Assembly (NCBI GenBank): GCA_017964055.1
Contig: JAGCSS010000368.1
Coordinates: forward strand, 1-5,550
DNA length: 5,550 nt
DNA from: Lachnospiraceae bacterium
Lineage (GTDB): Bacteria > Bacillota > Clostridia > Lachnospirales > Lachnospiraceae
Direction of reading: 5' to 3'
This document shows, piece by piece, positions 1-5,550 of this stretch. Numbering within the stretch: position 1 is the stretch's first letter; every line of letters starts with the position of its first letter. The position numbers and the translations under genes are program-made. The notes beneath the pieces are model-generated. The model did no database searches and was not told where the DNA came from. It saw nothing but the letters and a program-made list of their open reading frames with translations.

Positions 1-2890
1 AAACAACACCCTTGTTTCCGTGACGGCCCGCCATCTTATCGCCGACCTGGATCTTACGCTTCTGAGCGATGTAAACGCGAACGGTCTCATTAACGCCGGG
101 TGACATCTCGTCGCCGTTGTCGCGTCTGAATACCTTTGCGTCAACGATGATACCGAACTCGCCGTGAGGCACGCGGAGCGAAGTATCGCGTACTTCTCTT
201 GCCTTCTCGCCGAAGATCGCGCGGAGCAGTCTCTCCTCTGCGGTCAGCTCGGTCTCTCCCTTGGGAGTAACCTTACCTACCAGGATATCGCCCGCACGGA
301 CCTCTGCGCCGACGCGGATGATGCCGCGGTCGTCCAGATCCTTTAACGCATCATCGCCGACACCGGGAACGTCGCGTGTGATCTCTTCGGGTCCGAGCTT
401 GGTGTCACGGGCCTCTGCCTCGTATTCCTCGATATGAACCGATGTATAAACATCTTCTTTAACAAGACGCTCACTGAGCAGAACCGCATCCTCGTAGTTG
501 TAACCTTCCCAGGTCATGAAACCGATCAGAGGGTTGGTACCGAGTGCGAGCTCGCCGTGGTCGGTCGAAGGACCGTCCGCGATAACCTGTCCTGCCTTAA
601 CAACGTCGCCCTTGTTGACGATGGGACGCTGGTTGATGCAGGTACCCTGGTTGCTTCGTGTGAACTTTAAGAGCTTGTGCTCTTCCTTCGAGCCGTCCTC
701 GCAGCGGATCGTGATGTAATTCGCCGTAGCGCGCTCGATCTTGCCGTCATGCTCGGCCAGTACGCAAACGCCCGAGTCAACGGCTGTCTTTGCTTCCATG
801 CCTGTGCCGACCGCGGGAGCCTGGCTCCTGAGAAGCGGAACGGCCTGACGCTGCATGTTCGAACCCATCAGGGCGCGGTTCGCGTCATCGTTCTGAAGGA
901 ACGGGATAAGCGCTGTAGCTACCGAGAATACCATCTTGGGCGATACGTCCATCAGATCGACCTTAGCCTTCTGATACTGTGAGGTATCCTGTCTGTAACG
1001 TCCCGAAATGTTGCTGTGGATGAAGTGGCCCGCCTCGTCGAGGGGCTCATTCGCCTGTGCAACAACGTATTTATCTTCCTCGTCGGCGGTGAGGTAAACA
1101 ACCTCATCGGTAACAACGGGATCGGCGGGATCGGACTTGTCCACCTTACGGTAGGGAGCCTCGATGAAGCCGTATTCATTGATCCTTGCGTATGAAGCAA
1201 GTGAGTTGATCAGACCGATGTTGGGACCTTCGGGTGTCTCGATGGGACACATACGGCCGTAATGCGTATAGTGTACGTCTCGAACCTCGAATCCGGCACG
1301 GTCACGGGAAAGTCCGCCGGGGCCGAGTGCCGAAAGTCTTCTCTTGTGAGCGAGCTCACCGAGAGGGTTATGCTGGTCCATGAACTGCGACAGCTGGGAG
1401 CTTCCGAAGAACTCCTTAACAGCAGCGGTCACGGGCTTGATATTGATAAGGGACTGAGGGCTTACGCCTTCGAGGTCCTGTGTGGTCATTCTTTCGCGAA
1501 CGGTACGCTCCATACGTGCCAGACCGATGCGGTACTGGTTCTGGAGCAGCTCGCCTACGCAGCGGATACGGCGGTTTCCGAGGTGATCGATATCATCCTT
1601 GAAGCCAATGCCGTGCTCGATGTGAATGTTGTAGTTGATCGAAGCGAGGATATCCTCTTTGGTGATGTGCTTCGGGATCAGCTCGTTAATGTGGCGCTTG
1701 ATCTGCTCCTTGAGTTCCTTCTCGTCGGAGAACTCATCGAGCAGAGCCTTAAGCTCGGGATAGTAAACAGCCTCGTTGATGCCCAGCTCCGCAAGAACCT
1801 TATCGTTGCATTTGAAAGGAACATGTGCAGCAATATCTACCATTCTGTTGGAGAGAACCTTGACGTTGCGCTCCTCGGCCTGAACGGTAACGGAGAAAAC
1901 ACCCGAATTCTGGATCTTGTCAGCCAGCTCGTTGTCAACCCTGCTGCCTGCCGCCGCAATGATCTCTCCGGTATCGGTATCGACCACGTCCTCGGCGAGA
2001 ACGAAGCCTACGATACGGTTATGCATGTGGAGCTTCTTGTTGAACTTGTAACGTCCGACCTTGGCCAGATCGTAACGTCTCGCGTCAAAGAACATGCTGT
2101 TGAGCAGTGACTCGGCGCTCTCTACGGAAACAGGCTCGCCGGGACGAAGCTTTTTGTAGAGCTCCTTGATGCCGGCCTCGTAGGAATCCTCATCCAGAGG
2201 GTTCTTCTCGAAGGAAGCCTCGATCTTCTTCTCATCGCCGAACATCTCGATGATCTCGGCCTTGGTGCCGATACCGAGTGCGCGGAGGAAGGTGGTAACG
2301 GTAACCTTACGGTTACGGTCAACTCTTACGTAGAAAACATCGTTCGAATCGGTCTCATACTCAAGCCATGCGCCGCGGCTCGGGATAACCTGGCTGGAGA
2401 ACAGCCTCTTTCCCAGTTTGTCGTGCGCGATGTCGAAGTAGATTCCGGGGGAACGTACCAGCTGGCTTACGATGACACGCTCGGCTCCGTTGATAACGAA
2501 CGTACCTGTCTCGGTCATGAGGGGGAAGTCGCCCATGAATATCTCATGGTCCTTGATTACATCCTCGTCCTCTTTATTGTGAAGTCTAACTTTAACCTTG
2601 AGGGGCGCCGCGTAAGTCGCATCACGTTCCTTACACTCTTCAATGGTATACTTAACGTCATCCTTGCATAACTGAAAACTGATGAACTCAAGACTCAGCT
2701 TGCCGTTATAGTCCTCGATGGGAGAAATATCGCGGAATGCCTCGGTAAGACCCTCGGTAAGGAACCATTCGTATGATTTCTTCTGGACCTCAATGAGGTT
2801 GGGCATCTCCAGTACTTCTTTTTGCTTCGAGTAGCTCATTCTTACGCCCTTGCCGACGTGGATCGGACGTATTCTGTTCTTTTCAATCAT
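1..2890 (-). CDS. rpoB: DNA-directed RNA polymerase beta subunit, partial (C-terminal end beyond left edge)
   Basis: This is the beta subunit of RNA polymerase, which with beta' forms the catalytic centre for RNA synthesis. An uninterrupted minus-strand frame runs from ATG at 2890 to the left edge, giving about 963 residues with no stop or frameshift. The ATG follows an AGAGGTG ribosome binding site. Family landmarks are: residues 84-125 with [12 protein letters not shown] and LVRSPGIYF; the rifampicin region around 500-525 ([10 protein letters not shown] ... [10 protein letters not shown]); the [16 protein letters not shown] motif; GYNYEDAV with E800-D801, equivalent to E. coli E813-D814; and [12 protein letters not shown] near the end, with K952 and K960 equivalent to K1065 and K1073. 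The large E. coli insertions are absent. Compared with the B. subtilis protein as recalled, about 25 extra residues lie between roughly 355 and 409, which fits Clostridia. About 200-330 C-terminal residues should lie outside. The rifampicin region reads [14 protein letters not shown]; the alanine is unusual. Identity is certain; the lineage is inferred. Confidence 0.99.
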   Translation of the reverse strand, partial: MIEKNRIRPIHVGKGVRMSYSKQKEVLEMPNLIEVQKKSYEWFLTEGLTEAFRDISPIEDYNGKLSLEFISFQLCKDDVKYTIEECKERDATYAAPLKVKVRLHNKEDEDVIKDHEIFMGDFPLMTETGTFVINGAERVIVSQLVRSPGIYFDIAHDKLGKRLFSSQVIPSRGAWLEYETDSNDVFYVRVDRNRKVTVTTFLRALGIGTKAEIIEMFGDEKKIEASFEKNPLDEDSYEAGIKELYKKLRPGEPVSVESAESLLNSMFFDARRYDLAKVGRYKFNKKLHMHNRIVGFVLAEDVVDTDTGEIIAAAGSRVDNELADKIQNSGVFSVTVQAEERNVKVLSNRMVDIAAHVPFKCNDKVLAELGINEAVYYPELKALLDEFSDEKELKEQIKRHINELIPKHITKEDILASINYNIHIEHGIGFKDDIDHLGNRRIRCVGELLQNQYRIGLARMERTVRERMTTQDLEGVSPQSLINIKPVTAAVKEFFGSSQLSQFMDQHNPLGELAHKRRLSALGPGGLSRDRAGFEVRDVHYTHYGRMCPIETPEGPNIGLINSLASYARINEYGFIEAPYRKVDKSDPADPVVTDEVVYLTADEEDKYVVAQANEPLDEAGHFIHSNISGRYRQDTSQYQKAKVDLMDVSPKMVFSVATALIPFLQNDDANRALMGSNMQRQAVPLLRSQAPAVGTGMEAKTAVDSGVCVLAEHDGKIERATANYITIRCEDGSKEEHKLLKFTRSNQGTCINQRPIVNKGDVVKAGQVIADGPSTDHGELALGTNPLIGFMTWEGYNYEDAVLLSERLVKEDVYTSVHIEEYEAEARDTKLGPEEITRDVPGVGDDALKDLDDRGIIRVGAEVRAGDILVGKVTPKGETELTAEERLLRAIFGEKAREVRDTSLRVPHGEFGIIVDAKVFRRDNGDEMSPGVNETVRVYIAQKRKIQVGDKMAGRHGNKGVV

Positions 2891-2899
2891 TGATGTTTT

Positions 2900-2906
2900 C
2901 ACCTCT
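2900..2906 (-). promoter_or_regulatory. Ribosome binding site of rpoB
   Basis: The minus strand reads AGAGGTG, a good match to the anti-Shine-Dalgarno complement, ending 9 nt before the ATG at 2890. It supports that ATG over the in-frame ATG at codon 18, which has no comparable purine-rich tract before it. Confidence 0.85.
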
Positions 2907-2956
2907 CGAAAGTTATAGTGGGACCTGCAATTTTCGCACAAAAGCCACAAGACAAT

Positions 2957-2980
2957 AAACCTTTTCTAACAAAAAGGCTT
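2957..2980 (-). other. Possible hairpin in the rpoB leader
   Basis: On the minus strand, AAGCCTTTT and AAAAGGTTT can pair around the loop TGTTAG, giving a 9-bp stem with one G-U pair. It lies about 100 nt after the predicted transcription start and about 65 nt before the rpoB ATG. The stem is AT-rich and no clean uridine tract follows, so it is a weak attenuator candidate at best. It could equally be a chance fold of AT-rich DNA or an mRNA-stability element. The pairing is visible; any function is inference. Confidence 0.3.
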
Positions 2981-3016
2981 GCCTCGTGTCATTGTAAAAA
3001 ATTTTAAAAAATCCCT

Positions 3017-3044
3017 TTGCAATAGTCGTGAAATATGCTATAAT
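3017..3044 (+). promoter_or_regulatory. Candidate plus-strand (antisense) promoter facing the rpoB promoter
   Basis: On the plus strand, TTGCAA (3017-3022, 4 of 6 to consensus) is separated by 16 bp from a perfect TATAAT (3039-3044). A TG one base upstream of the -10 makes it an extended -10 element. Transcription would start near 3051, run through the rpoB promoter in the opposite sense, and could stop at the hairpin at 3130-3157. That hairpin is followed on this strand by a moderately T-rich stretch. The predicted RNA would be roughly 110 nt. AT-rich intergenic DNA yields such matches by chance, so this is a candidate only. Confidence 0.35.
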
Positions 3045-3084
3045 ATTAATGTTATAGGCATAAATCCACAAATACGCATCATTC

Positions 3085-3113
3085 ATAATAACACGCTTTT
3101 GTCAAAGTGTCAA
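3085..3113 (-). promoter_or_regulatory. Vegetative (sigma-A type) promoter of rpoB
   Basis: The minus strand shows a perfect -35 box TTGACA (3113-3108), a 17-bp spacer, and a -10 box TATTAT (3090-3085, 5 of 6 to consensus). The predicted start is about 3078, giving a leader of roughly 185-190 nt. The -35 box lies only a few bases past the T-tract of the MATE terminator, so rpoB seems to have its own strong promoter. A second TTGACA occurs 8 nt downstream (3105-3100) but has no -10 at a workable distance. A much weaker match further down (TTGTGG, 17 bp, TAATAT at 3048-3043) could be a minor second start. Confidence 0.8.
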
Positions 3114-3116
3114 CTG

Positions 3117-3157
3117 TATAAAAGTAATAAAATGCTCCCGTTCATGCGGGAGCATTT
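3117..3157 (-). terminator. Intrinsic terminator after the MATE gene
   Basis: A perfect 11-bp inverted repeat, AAATGCTCCCG and CGGGAGCATTT (arms 3147-3157 and 3130-3140), encloses a 6-nt loop. On the minus strand it continues as TTTTATTACTTTTATA, a good though interrupted uridine tract. It begins about 38 bp after the MATE stop codon and ends just before the rpoB -35 box, so it should insulate rpoB from upstream transcription. On the plus strand the following sequence is only moderately T-rich (CTTGCTTTCT), so weak bidirectional activity is possible. Confidence 0.88.
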
Positions 3158-3195
3158 CTTGCTTTCTGCACTTATTTCCGAAGCTTTCCGGCGCG

Positions 3196-4569
3196 TCACG
3201 CCTCCTCGGGCACCTCTTCCTCAAGTCCTATCCTGCTTATGATATTTTTATAAATACGGTTAAAGAAGAATGTGGTGGCAGCCGCGGACATGATCTCGGC
3301 TATCGGGAAGGACCACCATACATAGTCCACGCTCCCGAGCTGTGCCAGCAGGATCGCGGCGGGAATCAGCACCACGATCTGTCTCATGATCGATGTGATC
3401 ATGCTGTAAACGCTGGTGCCGAGCGCCTGGAACATCGAGCCGGTAACTATGCAGTATGCGGCTACCGGGAAATGCACTCCGATCACGCGCAGCGCGACCT
3501 TTCCGATCGCGAGCATATCGTCGGACGCGTCGAATATCTTAAGAAGAGGCGTCGGGAATACCTCAAACGCTATCAGGCCGAACAGCATGATCGCGGTCGC
3601 GAGCACCCATGCGAAACGCCATGTCTTCATCATACGGTCGCGCTTGCCCGCGCCGTAATTGTAGGCGACGATGGGGATCAGGCCGTTGTTGAGTCCGAAT
3701 ATCGGCATGAATATGAAGCTCTGCAGCTTGAAATATACGCCGAATACCGCGACCGCGGTGGACGAGAAGCCTATCAGTACCTTGTTCATGATATAGACCA
3801 TCAGCGATCCGATCGACTGCATGATGATCGAAGGCACGCCTATCCTGTATATCTGCGCTATCATCGCCCCGTCGGGCCTGAAGCCCTTAAGCCTGATGTT
3901 TATCTCTTTGTTTTTCTTAACGTTCAGTACGCAGGCAACGACCGCCGCAATGATCTGTCCCGCGACCGTAGCCGCAGCGGCGCCGCGGATGCCCATCTTA
4001 GGCGCGCCGAGCAGTCCGAATATCAGGATCGGGTCGAGGATGAGGTTGATTATGGCGCCCGTACCCTGAGTGATCATCGAGAGCATCGTCCTGCCCGTTG
4101 AGATCAGCAGTCTCTCAAATATGAACTGTCCGAATATACCGAACGAGAATGTCAGTATGACGGTCAGATACTGCTCTCCGTACGCGATGATCTCGGCGTC
4201 CTGAGTCTGGCTCCTGTAAAAAGGTCCCACCACGGTCAGTCCGATCACGAGAAATACCAGATAGCTGAGCAGCGCCAGGAAAATGCCGTTTTCCGCGGTC
4301 TTGTCCGCCTTTGTGAAATCCTTCTCGCCGAGTGCCCTCGAAAGTATCGCGTTGATGCCGACGCCGGTTCCGCCCGCGAGCGCTATCATCAGAGTCTGCA
4401 GCGGGAACGCCATCGATACCGCGGTCAGCGCGTTCTCGCTGATGCGCGATACGAATATACTGTCTACGATGTTGTACAATGCCTGCACGAGCATCGATGC
4501 CATCATCGGCAGCGACATGCTCACAAGCAGTTTTTTTACGGGCATAACGCCCATTTTGTTTTCAGCCAT
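3196..4569 (-). CDS. MATE family multidrug efflux transporter
   Basis: This encodes an inner-membrane antiporter of the multidrug and toxic compound extrusion family. Known members export cationic drugs, dyes or metabolites using a sodium or proton gradient; the substrate here cannot be read from sequence. The 457 residues match the usual family length. The protein is hydrophobic throughout, with about twelve plausible membrane segments in two halves: roughly 14-36, 48-70, 93-115, 130-152, 162-187 and 193-216, then 244-266, 272-300, 316-338, 357-381, 388-411 and 414-437. Typical features are LVQALYNIVDSIFVSR in the first helix, NLILDPILIFG (175-185) and GLNNGLIPIVAYNYGAGKR (292-310) in the second half. 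The C-terminus is short and acidic. The closest named group by appearance is the MepA/DinF-like branch, but I would not assign a symbol. It starts 42 bp after the pilT stop with no terminator between, so co-transcription is plausible. A strong terminator follows. Confidence 0.95.
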   Translation of the reverse strand: MAENKMGVMPVKKLLVSMSLPMMASMLVQALYNIVDSIFVSRISENALTAVSMAFPLQTLMIALAGGTGVGINAILSRALGEKDFTKADKTAENGIFLALLSYLVFLVIGLTVVGPFYRSQTQDAEIIAYGEQYLTVILTFSFGIFGQFIFERLLISTGRTMLSMITQGTGAIINLILDPILIFGLLGAPKMGIRGAAAATVAGQIIAAVVACVLNVKKNKEINIRLKGFRPDGAMIAQIYRIGVPSIIMQSIGSLMVYIMNKVLIGFSSTAVAVFGVYFKLQSFIFMPIFGLNNGLIPIVAYNYGAGKRDRMMKTWRFAWVLATAIMLFGLIAFEVFPTPLLKIFDASDDMLAIGKVALRVIGVHFPVAAYCIVTGSMFQALGTSVYSMITSIMRQIVVLIPAAILLAQLGSVDYVWWSFPIAEIMSAAATTFFFNRIYKNIISRIGLEEEVPEEA

Positions 4570-4581
4570 TAATTACTGTTG

Positions 4582-4586
4582 TCCTT
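4582..4586 (-). promoter_or_regulatory. Ribosome binding site of the MATE gene
   Basis: The minus strand reads AAGGA, 12 nt before the ATG at 4569, which is slightly longer than the usual spacing. No better-placed purine tract precedes the in-frame ATG at codon 6, so the 4569 start is kept. The site falls in the 42-bp gap after pilT. Confidence 0.6.
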
Positions 4587-4611
4587 TATATCAAAATCAT
4601 TATCCGGCAGA

Positions 4612-5550
4612 TCAGGCGAACATTCTCGCTCCGAGTGCAACCGGATCCATAGCATAGCTTATCGCCTGATCCCTGTCGATCTGATGATTGACAAAAAGCT
4701 CGAACAGCGCGTCGTCCATGATCTGCATGCCCTGACGCTTGTTCGCCTGCATGATGCCGCCGATCTGGTGCGTCTTGCCCTCGCGGATCATGGCGCGTAT
4801 CGAAGGATTGGCGAGCATGACCTCAAACGCTGCCCTGCGGCCCTGATTGTCCGCGATCGGGATCAGCTGCTGCGAGATGATGCCCTCGATAACGGCCGCC
4901 AACTGGCTCCGTACCTGTGTCTGCTGATAAGGCGGGAACGCATCGATGATACGGTCGATAGTATTGGTCGCGCCGAGAGTGTGGGTCGTCGAGAATACCA
5001 GATGTCCGGTCTCCGCCGCGGTCAGCGCGGTCGAAATGGTCTCCGCGTCCCTCATCTCACCGATAACGATGACGTCGGGATTGTCCCTGAGCGCCGATGT
5101 GAGCGCCGTGGAATAACTCCTGGTGTCGGTACCGATCTCGCGCTGGTTGACGATGGACATCTTATGCGGATGCAGGTATTCGACCGGGTCCTCAAGAGTG
5201 ATGATGCTGTACGCGTAGGTGCTGTTGATCAGGTCGATCAGGGACGCTAGCGTGGAAGTCTTGCCCGACGCCGTGGGGCCTGTTACCAGCACGAGTCCGC
5301 GCCTTTTGTGCACCAGCTCCGTTACTGCCTCGGGAATGCCCAGTTCCGCCGCGCTCGGGATCTGCTCTCCCACCAGACGGATCGTCATGGCCAGAGACCC
5401 TCTCTGCAGGTAAAGGTTTGCGCGGTAACGCCCGATGCTCGGTATCGAATAAGAAAAATCGACCTCGCCCTGTTCCTCAAATCGCGGAACCAGTTTCGCG
5501 GGCAGGATCGAATAAACCAGATCGTGCATGTCCTCGGGCGTAAGCCTCGA
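4612..5550 (-). CDS. pilT: Type IV pilus retraction ATPase PilT, partial (N-terminus beyond right edge)
   Basis: This is a hexameric cytoplasmic ATPase that powers type IV pilus disassembly and retraction, and so twitching motility. The frame is open to the right edge: seven codons (SRLTPED) precede the first visible ATG at 5529 and look like normal PilT sequence, so that ATG is internal. About 312 residues are visible; PilT is usually about 340-370, so only the first few dozen are missing. In visible-fragment numbering, the Walker A GPTASGKT is at 91-98, the Asp box TLEDPVEYLH at 118-127, the Walker B PDVIVIGE with its glutamate at 158-165, the run ALTAAETGHLVFSTTHT with the His-box histidine at 190, and SIRAMIRE at 250-257. 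The last corresponds to the AIRNLIRE motif, which marks PilT rather than the extension ATPase PilB. The Walker A is GPTASGKT rather than the common GPTGSGKS, and should be functional. A paralogue such as PilU is less likely. Other pilus genes may lie upstream, outside the window. Confidence 0.93.
   Translation of the reverse strand, partial: SRLTPEDMHDLVYSILPAKLVPRFEEQGEVDFSYSIPSIGRYRANLYLQRGSLAMTIRLVGEQIPSAAELGIPEAVTELVHKRRGLVLVTGPTASGKTSTLASLIDLINSTYAYSIITLEDPVEYLHPHKMSIVNQREIGTDTRSYSTALTSALRDNPDVIVIGEMRDAETISTALTAAETGHLVFSTTHTLGATNTIDRIIDAFPPYQQTQVRSQLAAVIEGIISQQLIPIADNQGRRAAFEVMLANPSIRAMIREGKTHQIGGIMQANKRQGMQIMDDALFELFVNHQIDRDQAISYAMDPVALGARMFA

Larger units (their letters stand above)
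2891..3195. other. Intergenic region and rpoB 5' leader
   Basis: This 305-bp AT-rich gap separates the MATE stop codon from the rpoB start. In the direction of transcription it holds the MATE terminator, the rpoB promoter, and an untranslated leader of roughly 185-190 nt that includes a modest hairpin and the rpoB ribosome binding site. I see no tRNA, no recognisable riboswitch or T-box, and no credible small protein gene on either strand. A possible plus-strand promoter is listed separately. Confidence 0.8.

Noticed and set aside
1262..2110. A 282-codon open frame on the plus strand, opposite rpoB
   Set aside because: It lies wholly antisense to well-conserved rpoB sequence, resembles no protein family I recognise, and its openness follows from the codon use of rpoB. 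No ribosome binding site or promoter supports it.
3130..3157. The inverted repeat as a mobile-element end or a CRISPR-type repeat
   Set aside because: It is a single copy, sits just after a stop codon, and is followed by a T-tract on the coding strand, so terminator explains it fully. No transposase, target duplication or repeated spacing is present.
2979..3242. A plus-strand frame of 87 codons across the intergenic region
   Set aside because: It starts at TTG with no properly spaced ribosome binding site, reads through the terminator hairpin, and ends inside the MATE gene in antisense. The candidate plus-strand promoter lies within it rather than before it.
3472..4101. A 209-codon open frame on the plus strand, opposite the MATE gene
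   Set aside because: The product is rich in R, D, H and Y, as expected when membrane-protein codons are read in reverse. It is a shadow of the transporter gene.
4579..5250. A 223-codon open frame on the plus strand, opposite pilT
   Set aside because: It is entirely antisense to the conserved ATPase core, has low-complexity charged composition, and matches no family I know.
5527..5529. The ATG at 5529 as the true start of pilT
   Set aside because: The frame stays open to the window edge with PilT-like residues before it, and the protein would lack most of the N-terminal domain. The real start lies beyond 5550.

Overview
The window looks like chromosomal DNA from a Gram-positive anaerobe of the class Clostridia, probably Lachnospiraceae-like. 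This rests mainly on the character of the RNA polymerase beta subunit, which lacks the two large insertions of the E. coli protein and carries a clostridial-looking extension in its N-terminal half. Supporting signs are a type IV pilus ATPase, purine-rich ribosome binding sites, and GC-rich coding DNA beside AT-rich intergenic DNA. The lineage is inferred from protein character, not from a search.

All three genes lie on the minus strand and are read from right to left. First comes the 3' part of a pilT-type twitching ATPase gene (4612-5550, cut by the right edge). After a 42-bp gap comes a complete MATE-family efflux transporter gene (3196-4569). A strong intrinsic terminator then closes that unit (3117-3157). 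Next to it is a near-consensus vegetative promoter (3085-3113), a leader of about 185-190 nt, and the start of rpoB (1-2890, cut by the left edge). About 963 residues of rpoB are visible, running through the rifampicin region and the active-site acidic pair to the [12 protein letters not shown] motif.

The three genes do not form one pathway. pilT and the MATE gene may share a transcript, because no terminator is visible between them. rpoB appears to be transcribed separately, from a promoter abutting the terminator of the upstream unit. The only stretch of about 300 bases without a gene is 2891-3195. It holds the terminator, the rpoB promoter, a leader with a modest hairpin, and a possible opposing promoter on the plus strand.

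No undescribed system is evident; this is mostly core-genome sequence. The points worth a second look are an alanine in the rifampicin-resistance region where threonine is usual, rpoB preceded by MATE and pilT rather than rplJ-rplL, and the possible antisense promoter facing into the rpoB control region.
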